This document shows positions 42,158 to 50,983 of a stretch of 64,000 bases of DNA, piece by piece; the first letter of the stretch is position 1, and every line of letters starts with the position of its first letter. Origin of the DNA: Treponema_I sp045631425 (GTDB lineage: Bacteria; Spirochaetota; Spirochaetia; Treponematales; Treponemataceae); the NCBI GenBank assembly GCA_045631425.1, contig JAZQUR010000084.1, positions 49,091 through 113,090 of the forward strand, written 5' to 3'. The position numbers and the translations under genes were made by a program. The notes beneath the pieces were generated by a model, which saw only the letters and a list, made by a program, of their open reading frames with translations, did no database searches and was not told the origin of the DNA.

Positions 42158-43123
42158 ATGAATAATTTACGTAATATAGCAGAAAATATCAATAGTTCTG
42201 AGGTTTTCAAAGGTTCAATTAAATACGATGAACCACTCAAGAATTATACAACTTTTAAGGTTGGTGGTAAAGCAAGAGTTTTTGCAGAACCAGAAGATTT
42301 TGAGAGCCTAAAATTCTTGCTAGCAGAACTTTCAAAAGAAAAAATTCCATCGTTTATTTTGGGCGGAGGCTCAAATCTTGTTCCAAAAGATGATGATTTA
42401 GAATGCTTTGTAATATCAACAAAAAAATTATGTAAAATTTCTTGCCAAAAAGATAATGATTCTGTAGTGATTTCAGCAGAAGCTGGCGCCACCATAAAAT
42501 CAATAACAGAATTTTGTATAGAAAACAGTTTATCAGGGTTAGAAAACTTTGCAGGACTTCCAGGTTCCATTGGTGGCGCATGTTACATGAACGCCCGTTG
42601 CTACGAAACTTCTTTTAGCGATGTTGTTTTATCCGTAAAATATTTGGACTTTGAAGATAAAAAAGATTTTTCAATTCCAGTGATAAAAGAATATTTTTTT
42701 GATATTGATGATTGGGATTACAAAAAAAGTCCCTTCCAAGATACAAAACGAGTGATTTTAGAAGTTTTACTTCGAGGAAAAATCGGAGACAAAACAGAAA
42801 TCCAAGAAAAAAGTTCCCATTTCGTAGAAGATAGAGAAACAAAAGGCCATTTTAAGTTTCCATCTGCAGGAAGCGTTTTCAAAAACAACCGAGATTTTGG
42901 AAAACCAAGTGGAAAAATCGTTGACGAATGTGGATTACGGGGAAACAGTGTTGGCGGCGCACAAATTGCACCTTGGCACGGAAACTTTATCATCAACAAA
43001 GAAAAGGCAACTGCACAAGATATCAAAACTCTAGTTGAAAACACAAAAAAAGCTGTGGCAGAAAAAACTGGATTTAATCTTGAATGTGAAATTCTCTTCG
43101 TTGATGGCGGAATTGTAAGATAA
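42158..43123 (+). CDS. murB: UDP-N-acetylmuramate dehydrogenase
   Basis: A 321-residue FAD enzyme: 'NYTTFKVGGKARVFAEPED', 'FILGGGSNLVPKDDDLE', 'GLENFAGLPGSIGGACYMNARCY', 'GHFKFPSAGSVFKN' (catalytic Ser) and 'GGAQIAPWHGNFIIN'. The order and short insertions fit type II MurB. It reduces UDP-GlcNAc-enolpyruvate to UDP-MurNAc in peptidoglycan synthesis. ATG 42158 is chosen over 42116 because the longer frame covers the promoter (TTATCA-16-TATACT, 9 nt before the ATG). Confidence 0.93.
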   Translation: MNNLRNIAENINSSEVFKGSIKYDEPLKNYTTFKVGGKARVFAEPEDFESLKFLLAELSKEKIPSFILGGGSNLVPKDDDLECFVISTKKLCKISCQKDNDSVVISAEAGATIKSITEFCIENSLSGLENFAGLPGSIGGACYMNARCYETSFSDVVLSVKYLDFEDKKDFSIPVIKEYFFDIDDWDYKKSPFQDTKRVILEVLLRGKIGDKTEIQEKSSHFVEDRETKGHFKFPSAGSVFKNNRDFGKPSGKIVDECGLRGNSVGGAQIAPWHGNFIINKEKATAQDIKTLVENTKKAVAEKTGFNLECEILFVDGGIVR

Positions 43124-44164
43124 CTAAAACAAACTTACAAAAAACGGCATTGCAATATACAAAGAAAAAATAATTAACAGCGTATAGCCAAAGATTTCTA
43201 TTCCGAAACTAAGCTTTTTGATAGTAGATTCTTTGGCTTTCAATGCTGTAAAAAGTCCTTTTCTTCCAAACCAAGCAAAATATGCCACAATGATAATCGG
43301 AATTGCCATTCCCAACGACATAAAAGAAACCGCTGCAATTCCAGCCCCTAAAATATCAAGAGTAAAAGACAAAACCAACACCAAAATTGCCCCCGGACAT
43401 GGATAAATTCCAGAAATCAAAAATGGTACTAAATCACCAAAAGAATTGTTTTGATTTTTAGCAATTTTTTTCTCCGAAGCATCCTCAGAAAGTGCCACAT
43501 CACTTTTTTCTTGCTTCTTTGAAGACTTTACAAACTCCAAAGTTTCTTTCACGATTAGGAAAAGCGCCACAACAATTATAAGCAAATAGGAAAAGCCTTC
43601 CATGTAAATTGTGTATGCGTTTGTGTTTGCAGAAATAGAGCCCGAAATTCCTTTGAAAATCAGCATAAGACAAATGGCACATCCACCATGAAGCAAGGCA
43701 AGTAAAAATCCTGTAGTTAAAGGCTCGTACCAAGGAGATTTTCTTGCAATATAAAGAGAAAATACAATAGTTTTTCTGTGACCAGGCCCTGCAGCGTGAA
43801 TCATTCCGTATAAAAATGCTACGGTTATTATCCCCATAAGAATATTTGACTTTTCTTGGCCTTCAGAGTTTTTCCAGTTTCTAAAAAAACTTGCGATTTG
43901 CTCTCTTAAATCACCTTGAAAAACGGTAAGCTTTTTATTGGTTTTCCCAACTAAAACTGGACTTGGCCCAGATTTCTCAGCAGCCACTTCAGCAGTCTGA
44001 TTTTGAGATAAGGCCACATCATCTTGGGGATTTTGATTTTCAGACAGATTTTCTTTTGATGGTAAAGCTGGACTTCCACCACCTAAGCTTGAATCAAAAA
44101 AAGGATTTGCCCAACCGAAAGTGAGAACGAGGCTAAATATTAATGCGAAAATAATTTTTTTCAT
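43124..44164 (-). CDS. NicO-type nickel/cobalt (metal) transporter
   Basis: A 346-residue protein with a signal-like N-terminus, a 90-residue exported stretch and about six membrane segments. It carries 'YGMIHAAGPGHRKTIVFSLYIA', the conserved HxxxGPGH(G/R)K motif of the NicO/RcnA family, and 'GIYPCPGAILVLVLSF'. A charged loop of about 40 residues separates the two halves. The family moves Ni or Co, and DUF1007-linked members may move Zn. It lies 13 nt after the DUF1007 gene, and the two often occur together. AGGA precedes ATG 44164. Confidence 0.85.
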   Translation of the reverse strand: MKKIIFALIFSLVLTFGWANPFFDSSLGGGSPALPSKENLSENQNPQDDVALSQNQTAEVAAEKSGPSPVLVGKTNKKLTVFQGDLREQIASFFRNWKNSEGQEKSNILMGIITVAFLYGMIHAAGPGHRKTIVFSLYIARKSPWYEPLTTGFLLALLHGGCAICLMLIFKGISGSISANTNAYTIYMEGFSYLLIIVVALFLIVKETLEFVKSSKKQEKSDVALSEDASEKKIAKNQNNSFGDLVPFLISGIYPCPGAILVLVLSFTLDILGAGIAAVSFMSLGMAIPIIIVAYFAWFGRKGLFTALKAKESTIKKLSFGIEIFGYTLLIIFSLYIAMPFFVSLF

Positions 44165-44177
44165 GGCTTCCTAGTTG

Positions 44178-44816
44178 TTATTTGTAAGTTAAGTGAACTT
44201 CTTTTGGATAATAAGTTTGTAGTCCCGGCTTCCATTCGTAATAAACTGTGGTATCAGAAGCTGGTGCCAAAGGGCTATAGTAAACTGGGAAATCTTTGTT
44301 TTCCTCGATAGCATAGTTTACTGACACCTTAGACGCATCGTATTTCAAAGAAACGGGATTATCTGGATAACGCACATCACAAAAATATGTGTAATCGTAA
44401 ACAGCAAGATAAAGCTCGTTTCCTTTGTACTTGCTTAAATCAATATAAAATTTATAAACAAGCAAACCATCTTTTTGGTAAGCAGAGAAATTTTCTACTT
44501 TTTCAGGATTTGTACGAGTTTTTCCTTGGCGTATAAAAGTAAAATAATAATAGTTTTTCAAATTGATAAAAGCATAATTATAAATGTAGTCTGTTTCTTC
44601 TGCATCAAATTTGCCATTCAAATCAAAATCGTAAGTATAAATAATATCAGCGCTAAAATATGAATCAAAAGTCCACTCAAGCCAGCAGCCAGCAAGTTTA
44701 TTATCTTCAAAAACGAATTCTTCTGTACTTGAAAAAAACATGTGAGGATGGGCAGCAACTAAAAATCCACAAGCCAAAAATCCAATAATCAAAATATATT
44801 TTTTAAGTGATTTCAC
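44178..44816 (-). CDS. DUF1007 family exported protein, partner of NicO transporter
   Basis: A 212-residue protein with a signal peptide (first about 22 residues) followed at once by 'AHPHMFFSSTEEF', the AHPHxF motif typical of DUF1007. If signal peptidase cuts after Ala-Ala, the mature protein would begin with HPH, a good N-terminal metal site. The remainder has a Tyr/Phe-rich beta fold with 'DFDLNGKFDAEETDY', an EF-hand-like acidic loop. It probably delivers a metal ion to the NicO transporter encoded downstream. The start is GTG 44816 with AGGAG upstream. Confidence 0.82.
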   Translation of the reverse strand: MKSLKKYILIIGFLACGFLVAAHPHMFFSSTEEFVFEDNKLAGCWLEWTFDSYFSADIIYTYDFDLNGKFDAEETDYIYNYAFINLKNYYYFTFIRQGKTRTNPEKVENFSAYQKDGLLVYKFYIDLSKYKGNELYLAVYDYTYFCDVRYPDNPVSLKYDASKVSVNYAIEENKDFPVYYSPLAPASDTTVYYEWKPGLQTYYPKEVHLTYK

Positions 44817-44895
44817 GAAAAACTCCTAAATCAAACAATTTTCTCTTAGTATAAAATAGAGAAAGTGATTTTTCAATATGGGAAGATGGGGAAGA

Positions 44896-45804
44896 TTATT
44901 TCACATAAAATAACATATTTTCAAAATCAAATTGAACAACCTTATCTTTGAAAAATTCCATTCCAACAGTGTTATGATAAAATGCAAGATTTTTCACAAT
45001 ATCTGGAAGATTAATAAATCGTGCTTTCCCGTTGTAACACTTAACATTTTCAACAACAACTTCTCCAACTTGAAGAGAATCTATTTTGATGTAAGAATTC
45101 CACTCCAAAAGGGATTTATCAAAAGGTTTTAGATAATCTTCGTCAGAAAGGACGATTTTCCCTTCTCCAAAATTATCTCGTATTACACCAAAACCTTTTG
45201 TACCAAAATCAATTAGCGCTGTATCAGATTTTCCATTTATCAAAACCGGAATTTCATAAAAATAATTATCCAGAATATTTATTTCTTTCATTTGTATTGG
45301 GTTGGCTTCAATTTCATAATCGCCAATTATCACTTTTTGATTTGGCATATCAAAGGTAACTTTTCCAAATTTTTTGAAAAAGGACAAACCTATAACGCCA
45401 TCATAGTATAATCCTGCATAAGTTGTCTTAAATTGATCTTTTCGATATTTGAACTGAATATCAGTAAGTTTTAGTTTATTTTCTGTTTCCAAAGATACTT
45501 GCTTAATTGTGTAGGTTCCAGGTTCTGAAAATCTATATTTTGGAAATAATTTCTTTATAGCCCGTTTTGAAAACATATTTACATCAAGCCCAGAGTCAAA
45601 TTCAAGTTGCAATTTTACGATTTCATCATCAGGAGTTTTTGCGTAAAATGTAAATAATGGCATATATCCATTAAAACCATAGGAAAAGGGAATTTCGTTT
45701 TCTGCATAATTTTGAAAATCAATGTTACTATTTACAGATTTACAAGAAACCATGCTCAATAAAAGCAAAATTGATATCAAGATTTTCATCACTTTTTTTT
45801 TCAT
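44896..45804 (-). CDS. Lipoprotein with retropepsin-like aspartic protease fold
   Basis: A 302-residue lipoprotein with a signal ending 'LSMVSC' (lipobox). Two lobes each carry a pepsin/retropepsin-like turn: 'LEFDSGLDVNMFS' (DSG, about residue 70) and 'ALIDFGTKGFGVI' (DFG, about 200), with 'GVIGLSFFKKF' and 'VGMEFFKDKVVQFDFE' resembling the loops that follow in clan AA proteases. The second lobe lacks the usual Thr/Ser after Asp, so activity is uncertain. ATG 45804 is chosen because AGAGG lies 8 nt before it. It stands alone; the family name is an inference from motifs. Confidence 0.68.
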   Translation of the reverse strand: MKKKVMKILISILLLLSMVSCKSVNSNIDFQNYAENEIPFSYGFNGYMPLFTFYAKTPDDEIVKLQLEFDSGLDVNMFSKRAIKKLFPKYRFSEPGTYTIKQVSLETENKLKLTDIQFKYRKDQFKTTYAGLYYDGVIGLSFFKKFGKVTFDMPNQKVIIGDYEIEANPIQMKEINILDNYFYEIPVLINGKSDTALIDFGTKGFGVIRDNFGEGKIVLSDEDYLKPFDKSLLEWNSYIKIDSLQVGEVVVENVKCYNGKARFINLPDIVKNLAFYHNTVGMEFFKDKVVQFDFENMLFYVK

Positions 45805-45922
45805 AAGATAACCTCTATTTTTTCTAAATGACATTTTTGTCCTAATTTTTATAAGTAATAAATTAACCTTTATGAGCGAAAAAAGTTACAATCTAAAAAC
45901 TATCACAATGTATGTTTCGATA

Positions 45923-46546
45923 TTAAATAAAAAATGAAATATTGATTAATGCATGAAAAAAACAGAAAAGTAAAATATTGGGATAATATTTGTAGGCGAC
46001 TAAACTAAATACTTGAAAAACAATGGTAGCAATAAATTTATATATTCCAAATTGACCATGCAATAAAAAAAACAATAAAGAAATAATCAAGATGGATAAG
46101 AAACTCGAAATCCGTGTTTTGGTAATTTCTTGATAAAAGCCCCATTTAAAAAGTAGTTCCTCAAAAAATCCACCTACAAGAAATGTAACAACAAATAGCA
46201 AAACTTGATTAATAGAAAATGGTTCTAAGGTTTTTGTTATATATCGTGCTTTTATTGTTATTGCAAACTTTGCCACAACAATACTTGTCAAAATAATGAT
46301 TACAAGGAGTTTTGGAAAAACAGGTTTTTCGATTCGCGAATACTGCTTTATTTTTTCAAGTGAAAATGGATTTTCAATTCGACAAATAAAATATATTGCA
46401 GGAATCATAAAAATAATCTCGCAAATATATTCGATTGTAAGATTTACCTTAACAACCTTAAAAATCGAAAAGAAACAAAAAGTGACTATATATAAAATAA
46501 AGTACTTTTTAAAATTTGTTGCTTTTAGATCTTCCAACATTTTCAT
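45923..46546 (-). CDS. CPBP family intramembrane metalloprotease
   Basis: A 207-residue protein with six or seven membrane segments and the CPBP/Abi motifs 'GGFFEELLFKWGF' (EExxxK in place of EExxxR), 'LLFFLLHGQFG' (His) and 'FFHALIN' (HxxxN). This is the same layout as Rce1-like prenyl-protein and bacteriocin-immunity proteases; the substrate is unknown. ATG 46546 has GAGG 6 nt upstream. Upstream of it, 46650-46700 holds the terminator of the histidine kinase gene on the same strand. Confidence 0.8.
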   Translation of the reverse strand: MKMLEDLKATNFKKYFILYIVTFCFFSIFKVVKVNLTIEYICEIIFMIPAIYFICRIENPFSLEKIKQYSRIEKPVFPKLLVIIILTSIVVAKFAITIKARYITKTLEPFSINQVLLFVVTFLVGGFFEELLFKWGFYQEITKTRISSFLSILIISLLFFLLHGQFGIYKFIATIVFQVFSLVAYKYYPNILLFCFFHALINISFFI

Positions 46547-46652
46547 AATTAACCTCGCTTTTTAACTTATATTTTATATTCTAAATCCCGTTATTATTTT
46601 TGTCAAACTTTATTTTTACTTTTTGTAATTTTGTCATTTTAACCAAACAAAA

Positions 46653-46696
46653 AAAGTGAGTTTTCTCACTAAATTCTAGTGAAAAAACTCACTTTC
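46653..46696. terminator. Terminator after the histidine kinase gene
   Basis: AAAGTGAGTTTT (46653-46664) pairs with AAAACTCACTTT (46684-46695), enclosing a small CTCACTAAATTCTAGTG hairpin; A-run and T-run on both sides. Confidence 0.75.
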
Positions 46697-46724
46697 CTAT
46701 ATAAAAGCTAATTTTGGAAAAACT

Positions 46725-48995
46725 CTAATTTGTTGTATCAGTTAAAAATGAGCTCCCCCCCCCAACTTCTTTTTCATTAACATCCGATTTTTGACGACTT
46801 AAAACTTGATTTGTAACATAAGCAAGTTGGCTTGGGTCAATCGGCTTTCCAATATGAGCATTCATTCCAGCTTTACGACATTTTTCTACATCTTCATCAA
46901 AAACATTTGCAGTCATGGCTATAATCGGAATTGTATGACCTTCTTTTTTTTCGCCGCTACGCAAAGCCTTTGTGGTTTCATAGCCATTTAGTTCTGGCAT
47001 CTGAATATCCATATAAATCAAATCGTATGCTTTTTCAGGGGCTGCGTTAAACTTTTCTAAGGCAATACGCCCATTTTCTGCAAAATCACACTCAATATTT
47101 ATATTATGCAATAAAATATTTATAATCTGGCGGTTTATAGCATTATCTTCTACAACCAAAGCCTTGATTCCGCCAAAATCATTTCCAACCTTCTTGGTTT
47201 TCTCGCTTTCCTTTTCAGAAATCTTTTCAGCAGAACTGATTGTAAAGAAAATATCAACAGTAAACTTTGTGCCCTTATTTTCTTCACTAGCTACTGAAAT
47301 ACTACCGCCCATGGTTTCAATCAGATTTTTAGTGATAGCAAGTCCAAGTCCTGTTCCTTCAATATTAGCAGTTTTTTCATTATCTTCCCGAGAAAATGGA
47401 CTAAAGATTGTTTCTAGATTTTCTTTTTTTATTCCAAATCCAGTATCTTCTACAGAAATCTGAAAAGCACATTTTCCATCTCTAAGAGTTGGCTTTTCCT
47501 CAATAGAAAACCAAATTGAACCCAATTCTGGAGTAAATTTCACCGCATTTGAAAGAAGATTTATCAAAATACGTTGGATAATCAACTTATCCCCAATTAA
47601 ATATGTATGATCAATAAAACTTTCTGTGTAAAGAGTTATTTTTTTCTTTTTACAATCCGGATGGATGATATTTGCCACGTCATTTATCAAAACGCCAAAA
47701 TCAAAAGGCTCTTCTTTGATAACAAACTTTCCACTGTCGATGCGAGACATATCCAAAACGTTATTGATAAGTTGCAACAAGTGACTAGAAGATTTTTTGA
47801 TAATATTCAAATAATTCAAAACTTTTGGCTGAATATCTTTTTCTTGAAGCGCAAAATCACTCATACTGATAATCGCATTTAGCGGAGTACGAATATCGTG
47901 ACTCATATTTGATAAAAAAGAGGATTTAGCCTTGTTAGATTGTTCTGCCATAGCCAAAGCTAGTTTTAGCTTTTCATATTGAGCAACTTCATTTTTGTGC
48001 ATATCATCCTGTATCAAGCGACTTTTACTTTTGTATGCCACTAAGAAAACCAACAAGATAGAAACACAAATCATTAAAATTAAGAAGATACTTAAACGGG
48101 TAATATATCTTGAAAAATCAAAGTGATTTCTACTAATAACATCTTCTGGAACCATAAAAAACAAGTGGCAGCGTGTAGCTTCGTATTTTTCTCCAGAACC
48201 AAGAGGGTAAAAAATAAAATAATGGCTTTCCTTTGTAAGTTGATTTTTCATAAAGCCAAGATAAGTTTTACCTTCTTGCAAGGCTGTACTTATATTAACT
48301 TTGTCCTCAGAAAAATTTGAAACATCACAATTTTGTAAATATGAAAAAACATTATTTGGAAAACGAATTTTTGGGTTTGGCTGTTCTGCTAATTTTGTTC
48401 CATTGTTATTTATCAAACTTAAATAACCCATAGACTCAAATTGCTTTATATTATCAAAATTTATAGTACTATTAAATGTAATAGCTGTAGAAACCGCAAT
48501 AATTCTTTCGCCTTTTATAGTAATTTTAGAATCAACATTTAAAATATAATCAAGATTATGTCCGTCAGTAGAAAAACTTTTTCCTTCTTCTGCAATATTT
48601 TCCACTTTTTTTGCAACTTTTGGTCGAATTACTGTTTCTGCATTTTCGTTATAAAGACGACCTGATTCAGTAATTAAAGTGATTCGATTATTTGACCACA
48701 CATCTTTTTTTTCTTTTAAGAATTTCTGTAGTTTTTCAAAATCTGTACCTTCATAGTTTTCACAAAAGTTTTTAACGATTTCTAGTGAATTCCAATTCTT
48801 ATTAAAATTATAAGCAACTACTTCTGATATTGTAGATGCATAATCTTCTAGATGAATACAAGCATCACTATGTTGTCTTTCCTTAAAAGTATCTTGCAAA
48901 CGCATAAAGAAGAATGTAGAAACCAAAACAGAAAAAATGATTACTACGATAATCCAAGGAATAAAAACTCTTCTAGAACTGTACTTATTTTTCAT
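46725..48995 (-). CDS. Hybrid sensor histidine kinase
   Basis: A 756-residue protein: membrane segment at about 12-32, an extracytoplasmic sensor region of about 260 residues, a second membrane segment near 300-325, HisKA ('SFLSNMSHDIRTPLNAI', phospho-His366), HATPase ('NLLSNAVKFTPELGS', 'GTGLGLAITKNLIETMGG') and a C-terminal receiver ('ALVVEDNAINRQI', 'YMDIQMPELNGYE', phospho-Asp663). It passes a signal from outside to an unknown output. A G9 tract near the 3' end (46755-46763) could slip and change only the last residues. ATG 48995 is chosen because the longer frame would run through the promoter at 49026-49054. Confidence 0.9.
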   Translation of the reverse strand: MKNKYSSRRVFIPWIIVVIIFSVLVSTFFFMRLQDTFKERQHSDACIHLEDYASTISEVVAYNFNKNWNSLEIVKNFCENYEGTDFEKLQKFLKEKKDVWSNNRITLITESGRLYNENAETVIRPKVAKKVENIAEEGKSFSTDGHNLDYILNVDSKITIKGERIIAVSTAITFNSTINFDNIKQFESMGYLSLINNNGTKLAEQPNPKIRFPNNVFSYLQNCDVSNFSEDKVNISTALQEGKTYLGFMKNQLTKESHYFIFYPLGSGEKYEATRCHLFFMVPEDVISRNHFDFSRYITRLSIFLILMICVSILLVFLVAYKSKSRLIQDDMHKNEVAQYEKLKLALAMAEQSNKAKSSFLSNMSHDIRTPLNAIISMSDFALQEKDIQPKVLNYLNIIKKSSSHLLQLINNVLDMSRIDSGKFVIKEEPFDFGVLINDVANIIHPDCKKKKITLYTESFIDHTYLIGDKLIIQRILINLLSNAVKFTPELGSIWFSIEEKPTLRDGKCAFQISVEDTGFGIKKENLETIFSPFSREDNEKTANIEGTGLGLAITKNLIETMGGSISVASEENKGTKFTVDIFFTISSAEKISEKESEKTKKVGNDFGGIKALVVEDNAINRQIINILLHNINIECDFAENGRIALEKFNAAPEKAYDLIYMDIQMPELNGYETTKALRSGEKKEGHTIPIIAMTANVFDEDVEKCRKAGMNAHIGKPIDPSQLAYVTNQVLSRQKSDVNEKEVGGGSSFLTDTTN
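46755..46763 (-). repeat. G9 homopolymer in the 3' end of the histidine kinase gene
   Basis: Nine C on the given strand (nine G in the coding sense) encode Gly-Gly-Gly 9 residues before the stop. Losing or adding one base would replace the last residues by 'AHF' or 'ELIFN' and stop early. Confidence 0.85.
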
Positions 48996-49025
48996 ACAAA
49001 CAAAATCCTCAAATAATATGTAAAC

Positions 49026-49054
49026 ATTATAATACCTGTAGTTCTTGCCGTCAA
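49026..49054 (-). promoter_or_regulatory. Promoter of the hybrid histidine kinase
   Basis: TTGACG (49054-49049), 17-bp spacer, TATAAT (49031-49026). The ATG lies about 30 nt after the -10 box with GAGG in between, so this gene has a short normal leader. Confidence 0.75.
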
Positions 49055-49058
49055 ATAA

Positions 49059-49067
49059 TGATATAAT
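49059..49067 (+). promoter_or_regulatory. Extended -10 promoter of the pseudouridine synthase gene
   Basis: TGa-TATAAT (49059-49067), an extended -10 motif, 7 nt before ATG 49075, with no ribosome site; leaderless start expected. No good -35, as is usual for extended -10 promoters. Confidence 0.55.
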
Positions 49068-49074
49068 AATTTTT

Positions 49075-49824
49075 ATGAAAACTGAAAGAATTGACAAAGT
49101 TTTAGCAAAACACGGATTTGGAACTCGAAAAGAAGTAAAAAAATTACTTCACGCAGGCTTGGTAACAATCAACGATAAAATTGTTACATCACAAGATTAT
49201 AAAATTGATTTGGAAAATGACACCCTTTTTGTGGAAGATGAAAAAATCAATTTGCGCACAAATCTTTATATCATGATGAATAAATGCCAAGATGTGGTTT
49301 GTTCCTCAAAAGATGGATTGCACAGAACAGTTTTTGATTTGTTAAAAGATGAAGATAACCACAGTTTCATGGGCGGCGATTTACATTGTACAGGCCGTTT
49401 AGATATTGATACAGAGGGATTTTTAATTCTCACAACTGATGGCGCTTTGACTCACAAGTTAATTTCCCCAAAATCTGAAATCTCAAAAAAATATGCTGTA
49501 ACTTTACGAGATTCTGTTTCTCCTGAAAATCAAGCAGACTATATCAAACAATGTGAAACCGGTATCGAAATTCCGCCAGAAGGAAACGAAGCAGGATTTA
49601 CATCTTTACCAGCAAAACTAGAGTTTACATCAGAAAATACATGTAATCTTACAATTACAGAGGGCAAATATCACCAAGTTAAAAGAATGATGGCTGCTTT
49701 GGGAAATGAAGTTGTGTTCTTGAAACGTACCGCTATTGGAAATCTAGAATTAGATTCAAATCTTCAACCAGGAGAATACAGAGAACTTTCTAGTGACGAA
49801 ATAAATGCAATTTTTTCCCTTTAA
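49075..49824 (+). CDS. RsuA/RluB-type pseudouridine synthase
   Basis: A 249-residue protein with an N-terminal S4 RNA-binding domain ('ERIDKVLAKHGFGTRKEVKKLL') and a catalytic domain with 'TGRLDIDTEGFLILTTDG' (catalytic Asp in GRLDxxTxG), 'LISPKSEISKKYAV' and 'ITEGKYHQVKRMMAALGN'. The small size and 'EGKYHQVKRM' favour the RsuA branch, which modifies 16S rRNA. The start is ATG 49075; the longer frame from 49045 crosses the promoter. Confidence 0.9.
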   Translation: MKTERIDKVLAKHGFGTRKEVKKLLHAGLVTINDKIVTSQDYKIDLENDTLFVEDEKINLRTNLYIMMNKCQDVVCSSKDGLHRTVFDLLKDEDNHSFMGGDLHCTGRLDIDTEGFLILTTDGALTHKLISPKSEISKKYAVTLRDSVSPENQADYIKQCETGIEIPPEGNEAGFTSLPAKLEFTSENTCNLTITEGKYHQVKRMMAALGNEVVFLKRTAIGNLELDSNLQPGEYRELSSDEINAIFSL

Positions 49825-49838
49825 GTAGAATTTTCCTC

Positions 49839-49867
49839 TTGCTCGTTTGATTATCTAGTTTTATAAT
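49839..49867 (+). promoter_or_regulatory. Promoter of the REC-HD-GYP gene, leaderless
   Basis: TTGCTC (49839-49844), 17-bp spacer, perfect TATAAT (49862-49867), 7 nt to ATG 49875. Confidence 0.65.
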
Positions 49868-49874
49868 TTTCTTA

Positions 49875-50885
49875 ATGAAAGTTTTATTAGCTGATGACGA
49901 CAACGCAATGCGTTTATATTTTACAAGATTTCTAGAAAAAAAAGGTTTTACTGTAACTGCTTGCTCAAACGGTAAGGACGCATGGGATGAATTCCAAAAA
50001 GAACCTTTCAATCTTATTTTGTTAGACTGGAATATGCCAGAAATGACTGGTGCAGAATTGTGCGAACGAATCAAGCAAACTCAAATAGATTCTTACGCTT
50101 ACGTAATTTTGATTACTTCACGTTCAGATTCTGAAGATATTATCGAAGGTCTTGAAAGTGGAGCTGACGACTATATTACAAAACCAGTTGTTGCAGCAGA
50201 GCTTAACGCACGTATTTCTTCTGCATTACGTGTTCTTGATTTTGAGGAAAAACTTAAAAACAAAGAAAAAGAAGTTAGACTAAACTGTTACAGAACTTTA
50301 ACACAGCTTGCAGAAACTAGAGATCACGAATCAGAAGGTCACATGAATCGTGTTGGCGAATTTTGTGAAATGATAGCAAGACAAATGGGCTTAGACGAAA
50401 AATTCTGCCAGGACTTAAAGATTTTTGCTCCAATGCATGATATTGGAAAAGTTGGTATTCCAGACGGTATTTTACACGTACCAAGAGAACTTTGTCGTGA
50501 AGAATTCCAAGTTATCAAACTTCACACACAAATTGGTTGGCAAATTCTAAAAGATAAGGAAGTTTTCAAACTTGCTGCAGAAATTGCTTACACTCACCAC
50601 GAACACTGGGACGGTCAGGGTTATCCACGGCATCTAAAAGGTGAAGAAATACCTCTTGCTGGACGAATTTGCGCAGTTGCTGATTGTTATGATTCTTTGC
50701 GTTCTGTTCGTTCATACAGATCCAAAGCTTCACACTCGCAGATTATAGACTGGATTAAGCTAAATTCTGGTACACTTTTCGATCCACAGGTCGTTGAGGC
50801 AACACTTGCAATTCAAGATGATATGAAAAAGCTATTTAACGATACATATTCGGATAATTTAGAAACAGTTATAAATCGTAGCTAA
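49875..50885 (+). CDS. Response regulator with HD-GYP phosphodiesterase domain
   Basis: A 336-residue protein: receiver domain (1-120: 'LLADDDNAMR', phospho-Asp51 in 'LLDWNMPEM', Lys103 in 'TKP'), then an HD-GYP domain (about 140-315) with 'HDIGK' (188-192), 'HHEHWDGQGYP' (241-251, intact GYP) and 'RICAVADCYDSLRSVRSYR'. All metal-binding residues I can check are kept, so it should break down cyclic di-GMP when phosphorylated. The hybrid histidine kinase encoded 0.9 kb away is a possible partner, but this is inference. Single gene with leaderless promoter and terminator. Confidence 0.92.
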   Translation: MKVLLADDDNAMRLYFTRFLEKKGFTVTACSNGKDAWDEFQKEPFNLILLDWNMPEMTGAELCERIKQTQIDSYAYVILITSRSDSEDIIEGLESGADDYITKPVVAAELNARISSALRVLDFEEKLKNKEKEVRLNCYRTLTQLAETRDHESEGHMNRVGEFCEMIARQMGLDEKFCQDLKIFAPMHDIGKVGIPDGILHVPRELCREEFQVIKLHTQIGWQILKDKEVFKLAAEIAYTHHEHWDGQGYPRHLKGEEIPLAGRICAVADCYDSLRSVRSYRSKASHSQIIDWIKLNSGTLFDPQVVEATLAIQDDMKKLFNDTYSDNLETVINRS

Positions 50886-50890
50886 AGCAG

Positions 50891-50929
50891 AAGGTCAAGA
50901 ATGATAAAATGTTCTTGGCCTTTTTTTAT
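50891..50929 (+). terminator. Terminator of the REC-HD-GYP gene
   Basis: AAGGTCAAGAA (50891-50901) / TTCTTGGCCTT (50912-50922) with one mismatch, then a run of T. Confidence 0.8.
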
Positions 50930-50968
50930 TTCCCGTCAATATTTTTACTTTTATTCAAACCAATATTA

Positions 50969-50977
50969 TGATATGAT
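50969..50977 (+). promoter_or_regulatory. Extended -10 promoter of the threonine aldolase gene
   Basis: TGa-TATGAT (50969-50977), 6 nt before ATG 50984, no ribosome site. Confidence 0.5.
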
Positions 50978-50983
50978 TAATCC

